Shown here in pieces: positions 1 to 10,000 of a stretch of DNA of 24,102 nucleotides. The translations under genes and the position numbers were made by a program. Each line of letters starts with the position of its first letter. The first letter of the stretch is position 1. This DNA is from Saccoglossus kowalevskii (taxonomy: Eukaryota; Hemichordata; Enteropneusta; Harrimaniidae). The notes below the pieces were generated by a model. It saw only the letters and a list, made by a program, of their open reading frames with translations, made no database searches and was not told the DNA's origin. The stretch lies in assembly GCF_000003605.2 (NCBI RefSeq), contig NW_003112471.1, forward strand, positions 60,324 to 84,425, in the 5' to 3' direction.

Positions 1-295
1 TTGTCAGATTAGCACAATGTGTTGTACATATGCAGGTGCATTTCGGTCATGATCTGCTTTGAATGTATATGTCACTCAAATATGAACGGAACGGGGACGT
101 GTCATTGACAATGACTTGTTCCTTTTTTAATTTTGTTTGTAGGTTACCATTGCCTACACATTACTTAAGCTAACACTATTGTAGCATTGGATTCTTTTTT
201 TAAATTCTTTGATACATATGTTATTTTGGGCAATAGTAATACTGTAAAGAGTGCATGACCAGAATTACCAATTAACAATGTATTTATTTGATTAG
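1..295 (+). other. 3' part of intron 7 of BCKDHA gene 1
   Basis: AT-rich non-coding sequence that ends in an AG directly before the coding exon at 296. By alignment with gene 2 in this window it is the intron between coding exons 7 and 8. I see no other feature in it. Confidence 0.8.
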
Positions 296-467
296 AATCG
301 GTCATCACAGCACCAGTGATGATTCATCAGCTTATCGATCAGTAGATGAAGTTCACTACTGGGACAAACAAGATCACCCAATCAGCAGGCTTAGAAATTA
401 TATGATGTCCCAGGATTGGTGGGATGCAGATAAAGAAAAGGCATGGATGGTAGAAACAAGAGAAAAT
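296..467 (+). CDS. BCKDHA: BCKDHA gene 1, penultimate coding exon (exon 8)
   Basis: Branched-chain 2-oxoacid dehydrogenase E1 alpha. This subunit performs TPP-dependent decarboxylation of the 2-oxo acids of Leu, Ile and Val in the mitochondrial matrix, as an alpha2-beta2 tetramer with E1 beta. The exon begins with one base that completes an Arg codon, then reads [19 protein letters not shown] and later a QDWW block, almost identical to vertebrate BCKDHA. It carries the phosphorylation-loop histidine and both regulatory serines known in mammals: the Ser of HHS (site 1) and the Ser after AYR (site 2). An AG precedes it and GTAAGT follows at 468. The exon has 172 nt, entry phase 2 and exit phase 0, the same as gene 2 exon 8 apart from one extra codon. 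Earlier exons lie outside the window. PDHA is excluded by the GHHSTSDD loop and by the C-terminal tail in the next exon. Confidence 0.95.
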
Positions 468-512
468 GTAAGTCTGTGTGAAACAAGGATATATGTTTTG
501 TGCTGTGTATAT

Positions 513-1390
513 TTGACTGATTATGTTCAAGTTTTTAATATTCATTATACATCATGTCATAGATATACAGATATATTGGTTTGACGATCCTATTCAAAAT
601 GGCCGAATGGTGGCCATTTTTGTGCTAAAATAATCATCAAATATCAAGCATTCTTGGCATTTATGGATGGATTTCGTTCAAACTTGGTACATACATTAGA
701 CATTAGGGCTTCTGATGCACGTCATTTTATTTTTCAGATCGGATTCAAAATGGCTGACTAGCAGCCATTTTGTTTTAATGAATGGGCTTCTAGACCCATA
801 TCTCTGACTTGCTTTGACTGATTATGTTCAAATTTTCAGTATTCGTTATACATCATGTCATAAATATACAGATATATTGGTTTGACAATCCTATTCAAAA
901 TGGCCGAATGGTGGCCATTTCTGTGCTAAAAAATCATCAAATATCAAGCATTTATGGATGGATTTCTTTCAAACTTAATACATACATTAGACATTACGTG
1001 TTCCTGATGCACATCATTTTATTTTTCAGATCAGATTCAAAATGGCTGACTGGCAGCCATTTTGTTTTAATGATTGGGCTTCTAGAGCCATATCTCTTAA
1101 ATGCTTTGACAGATTATATTCAAATTTTATATATTCGTTATACATCATGTTATATATATACATGTATTCAAAATGGCTGATTTTGTTTGAATTAATGCTG
1201 TTCCAGAGCAATATCTCCCAATATGGACAAGTACTTGTTTGACAATCAGATACAAATGTCAATAATTTTAATGTTAAACAATTATCATAATCATATTCCT
1301 GATATGGTTATATTCCAGCTATATTACTATAAACAAAACTATATATCTTAAATTTGATAACTAACTGGGACTGAGCCATGCATGGCTTGT
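513..1390 (+). repeat. Repeat family A, copy 1 (5'-truncated)
   Basis: The copy is built of units about 150 bases long. Each unit contains a palindrome of the form AAAATGGCC...GGCCATTTT, at about 596, 747, 897 and 1039 (spacing 151, 150 and 142). Two unit types alternate, one continuing TGTGCTAAAAAATCATCA and the other TGTTTTAATGAATG. It aligns with copies at 14757 and 19572 but lacks their 5' hairpin and starts mid-unit at TTTGACTGATTATG. The right end carries a perfect 12-bp palindrome GCCATGCATGGC at 1375-1386, also present in the other copies. Short ORFs inside it are products of the repeat and not genes. Confidence 0.85.
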
Positions 1391-1520
1391 TAATGAATAT
1401 TTTTGTAATTTTTTGTAAAAAAAATGTTATTTTCGAGATCCTACTCCAATTGTTTAGAAACTTGGTACCGGAGGGTATATGTGTACCATGAATTGTTAAT
1501 ATGTATGTGCACTTGTGATC
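1391..1520 (+). repeat. Family-B-like fragment abutting copy 1 of family A
   Basis: GAATATTTTTGTAATTTTT, TTATTTTCGA and CCAATTGTTT follow the pattern of the 157-base family B unit seen at 12571-12918, in the same order. It follows directly after the GCCATGCATGGC end of family A, as does a family B piece at 16037. Confidence 0.5.
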
Positions 1521-1854
1521 CAATTCAAGATGGCAGCTTTTTAAAGCTAAAATGCATCAAAATTACACAATTTAATCAGACATTGTGGCATGAGGATTTG
1601 TGTCATTTTTCGTACTTGTTTCTAAATAGCAGCAACCGTCTCTAGTTTGTATCTTGTCTGTTATATGAGTGTCACAGTCAGAATAAATAATTAATAAAGA
1701 CATAAATACCATGTACAGACTATTAAAGAAAGGAATGGTTCACATTTTAATCAGATGAAAGTACTTTATTACCATGTTGGCCGTATGTGCCTCTGAGAGT
1801 TTAGGCTTCAATCAATGCATGCATATAATATTAATTTGTATAATTTTGATTTAG

Positions 1855-2034
1855 GTGATGCAGGCATTCCAGAAAGCTGAAAAATCTCTGAAACCCAGTC
1901 CCACGGAGCTATTTGCTGATGTTTATGATGAGATGCCCAAGAGATTACAGCAACAACATGAAGAAATGAAACGTCATGTGGAACAGTACAAGGAATATTA
2001 CCCAAGTGAAATCTATGAGCCTTTCAGATCATAA
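1855..2034 (+). CDS. BCKDHA: BCKDHA gene 1, last coding exon (exon 9)
   Basis: It encodes the last 59 residues of E1 alpha, beginning VMQAFQKAEK, with the family-typical LFADVYDEMP block and an amphipathic tail ending EPFRS, then TAA at 2032-2034. The acceptor TTTAG ends at 1854. Phase 0 joins the previous exon in frame as ETREN|VMQAF, matching the mammalian SRRK|VMEAF alignment. The C-terminal region packs against E1 beta in known structures. Base and codon use look normal for this AT-rich locus, and there is no sign of decay. Confidence 0.95.
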   Translation: MMQAFQKAEKSLKPSPTELFADVYDEMPKRLQQQHEEMKRHVEQYKEYYPSEIYEPFRS

Positions 2035-2760
2035 TCGAAATAATGTGCTCTTAAAGCTCAGTTTGCTGTGTAAAATTAAGCAGGCTACAATGTATGGCCT
2101 TGTGTGACTTCCCATACTTATGTGTGGGTGGGAAAGGGAAGGAGTACAAATAATCATTTCTACTAAGTGAAAAAATTGCATATTGAAGTGAAGATTATAA
2201 CAAAGTCCACTTTTTAAGTTAACATTAATATATTTAGAGCCGTCGCGAAACATTAAACTCATACAAATTCTCATTGAAAAACTGAATGATTTTGTTCACA
2301 TTTCTTGAGCATGAATGTGGAACACATGTCCACATGCAGCTAGACAACTTGTAAAATTCACAATTACTGCAACAGACTTACCATATTGCAAGACAGTACA
2401 TTTAAACTGCATATTTTTCACTACAATATCAGAGTATATAAATTATACACATTCTATATATTCAGCATTATGCCGTAAAACCTTGCTTTAACCCACTGTA
2501 TACAGCCATAGATTTCATTCATATGGCCACGACAATAACTTGCATAATATATTTATATAATTGTACAAAGATGCACTTAGTGGGAGTGGCATCCACATGG
2601 GAAATAAGTATAATGAATTGTTAGCTGAGGCTTTTACTATAAAAAGGTTTATGTCGATATACTGTTAAGTGCATGTTCTCATGTGGTTCTTGCACCAAAT
2701 AACTTTGTGTTGTGTAATCCTATTTTGAACAATTCACAATAAAGTTTTGAAAGCTTGTGG
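2035..2760 (+). other. Probable 3' UTR of BCKDHA gene 1
   Basis: An AT-rich non-coding stretch from the stop codon to the first canonical poly(A) signal, with a GT-rich segment after it. The UTR extent is inferred. Small ORFs here have no protein-like composition. Confidence 0.6.
2738..2743 (+). terminator. Poly(A) signal of BCKDHA gene 1
   Basis: AATAAA lies 704 bases after the stop codon, followed within 25 bases by GCTTGTGG and GGTTGG, a plausible downstream GT-rich element. A second AATAAA near 3057 could serve as an alternative. Confidence 0.6.
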
Positions 2761-3937
2761 AATTATGATTCTGGTTGGACATGTTTGTAAAACTACATGG
2801 GAGATCAGATTTTAAAACAACTATCATGCTTGATGTAACTTACCATATCGTATATTTTATCTTGTAACAAACTACCAAGATTGTGATAACAAATGTAGAC
2901 AGAAAAATCACCAAGAATATATGAAATGTATAGTGATATTTATTTTGAAGGATTTTAACTACAGTCCCATAGACGGGTCGTATAATCGATTGATCAAGTT
3001 GTTTCATTGACATTCATGGTGATTAAAATATTGCTTCTTTTCCTGATCTATTTAACAATAAAATCTTCAAATCGATGTTTGAATTTGGTTTATACTATGT
3101 CTGCTATCAAATAGAGAATTTCTAACATTCTACCAGATGATTTCCATATTTTGAAATTTCCTGCTAATTATGAAATTTGACCAATTTTAGTCAATACATT
3201 ACTTTTCATAGTACATGAGTGGTATGGGTGTATACTCAATATTTTAGGGTAATTAGTCTCATAATTAACGAGTGGCTACTGGTACATTGGTGAAATATAA
3301 CCATAAATTTTTGGTTCAATATTTTGATTGCTAATTATTAAATGCCACATATCACAAATTTAGTCAATACATGTACGTTTCATACCACACAAATTTTAAA
3401 GGTGCATACTCATTATATTAAATAAAATGTTTTGACTTATCAGGTGTATGATGGGAAGAGGAGAAAACTGTCATAATTATGATTTCCATATTTTGAAATT
3501 GTGTGTGAATTATTAAATGTCACCTATCACAAATACATGTAGTAGTTAATACATGTATGTTTCATACTACATGAGCGGTATAGATGCAACCCTCAGCAGT
3601 TTCAACAAAACATGAGGAATAGTGTATTGTATATACACTTTCAGGGGGAGTGAATACATTTGTTAGAATTGCTCCGTTAAAATGAATATTATCCAATTAA
3701 ATTATTATATTGTGGTCGAACCATGATTACTTGATGAAAAGGATGTAATAGTGATTCATAGCATTTTTATACCTGCTAGACTGGCTGCTAGCTTCCACTG
3801 ACTGCTGGTAGTGTGCCTGCTAGCTTCAGCCAAGCTCAAAGGAGTCTGAGAGCCAAGTATACATGTACGCATGATCAGTACGACAGTAGCGGAACTTATT
3901 TGAAAGACAAACTTGGTCCAAAACAGACGCTGAAAAC
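2761..3937 (+). other. Intergenic spacer and upstream region of BCKDHA gene 2
   Basis: About 1.2 kb between the gene 1 poly(A) signal and the gene 2 start codon. It holds the 170-base tandem repeat listed separately and, at 3774-3834, several CTGCTAG-like repeats. No convincing TATA element was identified. The short distance suggests the gene 2 promoter lies here. Confidence 0.55.
3136..3605 (+). repeat. Three diverged tandem copies of an approximately 170-base unit
   Basis: The pattern 'CCATATTTTGAAATT ... TAATTATTAAATG ... TCAATACAT ... TTTCATA..ACA ... GTGCATACTC' recurs starting near 3138, 3312 and 3480, a period of about 170 bases. The copies are clearly diverged from one another. The array lies within 350-800 bases upstream of the gene 2 start codon. 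Confidence 0.65.
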
Positions 3938-4024
3938 ATGGCTGTTCGGAACACTTTCTATCAATTTCATGGATTTTCACGCAAGATACTGGTTTCTGGG
4001 TCAAACAGATCTCGTATAATGTCG
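3938..4024 (+). CDS. BCKDHA: BCKDHA gene 2 exon 1, mitochondrial presequence
   Basis: Twenty-nine codons from ATG at 3938. Arg/Lys fall at positions 4, 15, 16, 24 and 26, the composition is rich in Ser and aromatic residues, and no Asp or Glu appears before residue 37. This is the typical make-up of a matrix-targeting presequence. The start is supported by an in-frame TAG at 3887 with no ATG between, and by a good initiation context (A at -3, G at +4). The donor is TCG|GTAAGT, phase 0, which matches exon 2. The presequence itself is not conserved in the family, so this exon rests on frame, splice site and composition rather than on alignment. Confidence 0.75.
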
Positions 4025-7000
4025 GTAAGTAAACAGTTCAAGCTTCCTTGATATAGTAAAATTCACAATTCTTGGTCAGTTGACATCTCGGATTATTTGT
4101 ATTGTCCTCAGCTGGGTGACACCTTAGTCATTCGTGACAGATCCTCACACAAGTGTGCAATATGAATCGAACAACAACCATACAATATTGCACGATGCCT
4201 TATTAAATTGCAATATATATATGATACACGATAAACAACAGTGCTAGATTGAAGGTATATGTACGAGACCTAGATTCGTGTTAATGACCTCCGCGGCCGT
4301 TCGTAATGGTGCCCGTAATTGTAGTATATAAGGTCGCCCTGGATAATTTATGTGAATCGGGCAGGACAAGTTATAGCTGCGGTTTCGTAGCTCTCTATTG
4401 CGACTGTCAACTGATTGCTGCCTTTTAAATTTCATTTGGACGTCTTCTCTGTTTGTTTTGTGTTGACAATCGAATATTCGGCCAGCCAGAAACCGACGAC
4501 CAAAAACGGTCCTCGGGGGACTATGATTGCACAGCAAGACTAGTTACGGACAAGTGTGTCTGTATAAGTTTATTAAAATCACATAATAATTAGTCGATAA
4601 TGTCGCCGCCCGAGAAAAGTCAATGACATCTATGTATAGTGATAGAGAGACTGTATGTATCTAGGCCAACGAGTATATGCATTTGTGCTATCGACCGCTG
4701 TTAACATATCATGAGCATAATTCGACTGCTCTTGACAATAGTACATTTCAAACACGAACATCTTGTACTCATGGCGGCAATATAAGCACTAAATCATTTT
4801 TGCAGCAGACGAGTTTTTAATGAAATTCGGTGTTTATCTGGTTGTATAAATATTAATAACTTTGGCTTGTTGTGTGAGAAACTTGAAATCAGCAAGGATT
4901 TTATCTGTAAGACTACAGAGGGCGATGTTTTGTTGTCATTGTTGATGTTATAGCATTCACATATATTTATTATTAATCAGTTTGTGATCATGAGAATTTT
5001 CAGTATGTTTTTTTTTATCTGATCATCTTCAAATTTGTATGGCAATCCCTATATAGAATATACGTATATCGAATTACTGTCATGTATATAATTTTTATGT
5101 ACCAAGAAAAATGAGGTTTATCTATCTTGGCATTGGGGTGCTTTCCACTTATTGGCTTTTGAATATATTGTAGGCAGGAGACCATAACCACAATAATGAT
5201 AGTAAAAGTGGACATGTAGGAGTCTTATAAAATGTAATTATTATACTTGGTATCAATGGAAAAGTTGTTTAACTTCCTATAGATTTATGTACATTTCAAT
5301 TGATGAATTTAATTCATGACATCACAATGGTGTCATAATGCATAAAAAGTCTACAAATTCCAGACATCTGAATATTAGAGAGTTTGAAGGGTACGGTACC
5401 TATGCCAGCTGATATATACGCTAAAATATAATCATAAATCAAAATATTAAAAATTGCTACATTCAAGGCAAACAACTTGACTCGATGTGGCTAGTGCCAA
5501 GTTTGTTGAAGCGAAATTGAATATTCACATACACTGTACAAATAATTTAATATTTCTATGTTTCCTATACAGGCTTGTCGATATAAAACAACAGATGCAC
5601 AAGATCACAAATATAATCCTAAATCTCTAATAGAAGGAACACATTCATTGGTGGACGATGACAAACCCCACTTTCCTGGAAGTTGGAAATCCCGTTATGT
5701 GGACAAACTGGAATTGATAAAACCTGAACTACACGAAGGAATACCAACATACCGAGTGTTGAACTGGGATGGTGATATTGTGAACCCAAAAGAAGAACTA
5801 AAACTGGGAAAAGATTTGATACTTAAAATGTACAAAAGTATGGTAAAACTGCATAGTATGGATGATGTTATGTTTAATTCTCAAAGACAGGTAAGTCACC
5901 ATGTGCTGCGTAGAACACGATTTAATAATAATCAAATTTATCTATTAATTAATGAATGATAGGGGGAAAACTGGATCCTTTCCTACATAATAATATTAAT
6001 AAAAATAGGTTACTGTATAAAGTAGGTATTAAAGTTTGCAGAATTCAAGTATGTTTTTGTACTTATTACCATAGTAACCCATTAGTGGTTAAAAAAAAAT
6101 TGATGATTTTCTTCAGCTGCATTTATAGAAATAGCAGCATAGAAATATATCAAGAGTTTAAAAATGGAAAGTGAATGCCCCATTCATGTGATTGCTGACA
6201 CAGATAACAGCGTATATAGTTCATTATGCCTGTGAGTTTTCTTAACCTTTTCATCACCAGTTTCACTCTTTCATCACAAAATAAGCCTGTTTATAGTCTG
6301 CTCTTTCCTTCTTACAGCAAGTCTCAGAAATATTGGGGCAGCCAATTTGCAAACTCGCTAGCGAATTGGCTAACTGCTTTGGTTTCGACTAAACGGTTGG
6401 CTTCCGAATCTGGCTGACACCGTCTTGCGGTAACGCCCACTTAAGACGAATTTATGTGACAGTAGTGGACATTCCTCATACTTTAGGAGCTAATCAGCGA
6501 CTGTCTTACTGTTGGATGGCGATTTCGCTTTCAAATATACCAGCGATTGGCTTAATGTTACCCCAACGGATCGTTTGAGTGTGAAAGTTTGTTATTGTTT
6601 CCCTGATTTGTAGGAAACTGTTTCTCAACTTGTCTATTTAGTTTCAAGCAGTGTTCAAGAAGGTTAACTTCATATAATAAATATCGGTGGATTAATCGCA
6701 TTTATAATATTATCACGCCAGCTGACTGTGGCCATTTTCGGGCTCAAATCATTCAGGGGAATCCAGACATGTACCAGGATGCGTTAAAAACATTCTGTGT
6801 CCCCTAATGCATTAGACTCGCCAAGAGTGGACGCGATCACTAGCCGGCGCCAGCGATATTTGAAAGCCAACTGTTTAGTCAAAACCCAAGCAGTTAGCCA
6901 ATTTTAATATATTTTGGCAGTCACACTTCTGCATTCATGTTGGCATTTCTAAATTATTATTTTAAAAGCATGTTAAAAGTTTTTATGTTTGTGTTGATGA

Positions 7001-10000
7001 TAATGATGTTTAACATTATCAATGTTATTATTTGACCACAGGGGCGTTTAAGCTTTTACATGACAGCTAACGGTGAAGAAGCCATTCACATTGGAAGTGC
7101 AGCCGCTTTAGATAATGAAGATGAAGTATATGGTCAGTATAGAGAACAAGGCAAGTGCACATATCCAACTGATTGACTCATGACTTCATTTTTAAAATAC
7201 AGTTTTTTCAAAAGTAGATATGTCAAGTCATTATGAAATTCATGGTACTATTTCACCATTCATTTCTTTGACATTTTCTGCTGACATTGAAGCTGTTTTC
7301 CAACCAAATCATTATCATGCCAAAAATTATTATTATGCCAAAAAGCAATGCCAAATTTCCTTTATGGTGATAATAAATTATTCTATTCTATTCTATTCTA
7401 TTCTATTCTATTCTATTCTATTCTATTCTATTCTATTCTATTCTATTCTATTCTATTCTATTCTATTTATAGCATCGCAGTGACGTCAAAACTTCACGTG
7501 AGATTTAACAACTACTGTAAACCATGTTGAAATAACTATATGCTGTTTTAGCGAATTTGACTTAATGCAAAAATTAACATAATCTTTCTTTATCTCATTG
7601 TACAAATATACTTTATTTTAAATTAGTGACATCTTGAATTAGCTAAATTATGGATTACCCGGGTAGCTGAATTGGCTAAAATAACATGCTAGCTAAAAAG
7701 ACATATTAATGCATTTTAGGGCACTTTCACGCTTAATAAAGTGCAATACACATTTGATGGTGGTCAATTTTTGCCCCATTTCTCTCTTGAATGGCATTCC
7801 GACATTGAACTATAGAAAAAAGAAGTTCTAAATCAAATCATTTGATTTTTGCAGCTGACGCAATAAATGTAAAATCACCATTTTCACAACAATTCATCCA
7901 TAATTTTCAGAAATGAAAAATCATTCCCCGGATTACTGTTTCCATGGCACTGAGATCCCTAAATTAATCGATTGGTCCTTGGTTCAAGGGCAACCTAACT
8001 TCAAAAAAAATAGAAGTCATGATGTTTTGAGTTATAATTGATTAATACAAATGTACTTCCCGAAAATGTTTCCATGGTGACTGAATCCTTATCTCTGCCA
8101 AGATATAATCAATTGGTTCCTGTGTCAAAAGAAACCCCTCCTGAAAATGTTGAGTTTCCATCAATAACATTTTTAGATATAATTGACAGGCAGACTAACA
8201 AAGACATTTAAATTTAGTGTGGTCAATGTATGTATTTCATATTCTATTTTATGTCCTTTTTAGGTGTTCTCATGTGGAGAGGTTATACACTTGATGAATT
8301 TGTGGATTTGTGTCTAGGCAATGAGTACGGTCATGGTAGAGGGCGCACTAATCCAACGCTGTATGGTTCAAAAGAACTGCACTACATCACGCTTTCAGCA
8401 CCATTGTCAACTGAAATGCCCCAAGGTGAATGACATTGAAATGCACTAACTAGGTTGTATTAAGAGTTACATTCATGGTACGCAATTGGGAATCTAAGAA
8501 TATATATTACATATATTAGATATATGTTATATATAGATAATGTTTTGTGATAAATATGTTTCAAATATTACTTCGGCGTTATAGTATAATTTAAGGTAGA
8601 CCGATCTTAGCTACATTTAATATTCCAACCATGATTTCAGCAAGATGTTTTGTGTTTTGGTAGACTTAGGTCAAATATATTCTAAAATACATACCGTATT
8701 TATCCGGGTATAAGCCCAGGGTCCTGAACATGGAAAATTGCCAAAAAGAAGGGGTGGGCGTTTGCCAGAAGATCCCCGGCAAAAAAACAGGAAAATTCGC
8801 GAAAATTGACAACACACAGATTGAACTGTGGCAGGGAATAGAACGGCAAATGAAAACATGCAACGGAAATAAATGAACAATATGCAACACTAGAAGTAAA
8901 ACAAAAATAATGTAATGCTTATAATGTGACAAATAAACCAGAAATAATAAAAATCGACAGTGAGGAATCATTTGAATTAGGATTTTCCCGCCAACAAACA
9001 CGCCCAATACGCGTGAACTCAAAATGAATTAAAATGTCAGGGGTTGAACTGCGTAAAATGATTTCCGGTCTCGGCAAATTACGAATCGACCGTCATACAA
9101 GATCGAAAAAAAATTCATAGCTGTTTGAAAAAAACTTCTCAGATCTTTATTTGTACGTTCATTGCCATCTTCGTCAAACTCAAAACCCTCAAATGTCCAA
9201 GTCGGCGTCACTGTAGCCGTCGAACAAAATCCTTACAACTTATTCCTGAAGTTCGTCGATATCGTCCAACACAATTTGGACTTAGCACTTTTAATCCACG
9301 GATTTCGCAGTCTGTCAGCTTGGCATTTTTTATTCATGTCTAATCATAATAAAAAGACAAGAAAAATGGGGTCGCTCTGCTGCGATGGCACGCGATGCTT
9401 TTGTTTACAGTCTGGCAATCATCTTTGACCTTTATGCATCTGCTTTACTGATTGGCTACGAATGGCATCACTACTAGTATTTCATCATAAAGGTCAAATA
9501 GTGACATTGCTTTCTTATCAGACTCAACGCTTATTAATCACGGTGAAAGTTATCATTCAGCAAGTTCCGTCGGTAGGAATGTCTCACTATATGGATATCG
9601 CGGGGGACTTGAAATAGGAAGTTTTTTTTTATCTAAGGACAGAAGAATAGTTTTCATGACAAAAATGCAATAGCGGTGATAAAAGATGGTAAAAAAGTTG
9701 GCAGTCTTCGGCGTGACATTGCAAAATTGCTGGCCCAAGTTATGGATTCGCAAGCTGCTACAAAATATTTATAAAGCCAAAATAACGCGATTTCAACCAA
9801 TCTCCCAGGTACGGGTTGCTACAATATTGCAACATTGTTTTCATTGTCGACGACGCTAAAGCCGAACGAGTGCGACACTTGCTTAGCGGCTCTCCTTATA
9901 CGATTTGCTTGAATCGTTTCTAAGGAAGCACAAACAAAACCGCCGGCCCTTTTTAGGGCCACGGCATATTTCAAAAAGAGAAGTATCACGACAGACTTCA

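Larger units (their letters stand above)
468..1854 (+). other. Intron 8 of BCKDHA gene 1
   Basis: The donor GTAAGT is at 468 and the acceptor TTTTGATTTAG ends at 1854. About 880 bases are a copy of repeat family A (listed separately), followed by a short family-B-like piece. The remaining 350 bases before the acceptor are AT-rich with no feature I can recognise. Confidence 0.85.
7151..8263 (+). other. Intron 3 of BCKDHA gene 2 (GC-AG intron)
   Basis: It starts GCAAGT and ends TCCTTTTTAG. The GC donor is needed to keep the frame. The GTGCAC six bases later would shift the frame against the downstream exon. The intron contains the ATTCT microsatellite and a diverged repeat pair. Confidence 0.85.

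Noticed and set aside
296-2034. Gene 1 as pyruvate dehydrogenase E1 alpha
   Set aside because: The [14 protein letters not shown] loop and the long C-terminal extension with DVYDEMP are specific to BCKDHA.
3813-4019. 68-codon ORF overlapping gene 2 exon 1
   Set aside because: The overlapping frame from ATG 3938 has a better start context and matrix presequence, and splices in phase to exon 2.
4244-4537. 97-codon minus-strand ORF in intron 1
   Set aside because: No recognisable domain. It lies on the CpG-rich patch, where stop codons are scarce by composition.
7220-7530. ORFs with repeated SILFY peptides
   Set aside because: Translation of the (TTCTA)n microsatellite, inside an intron.
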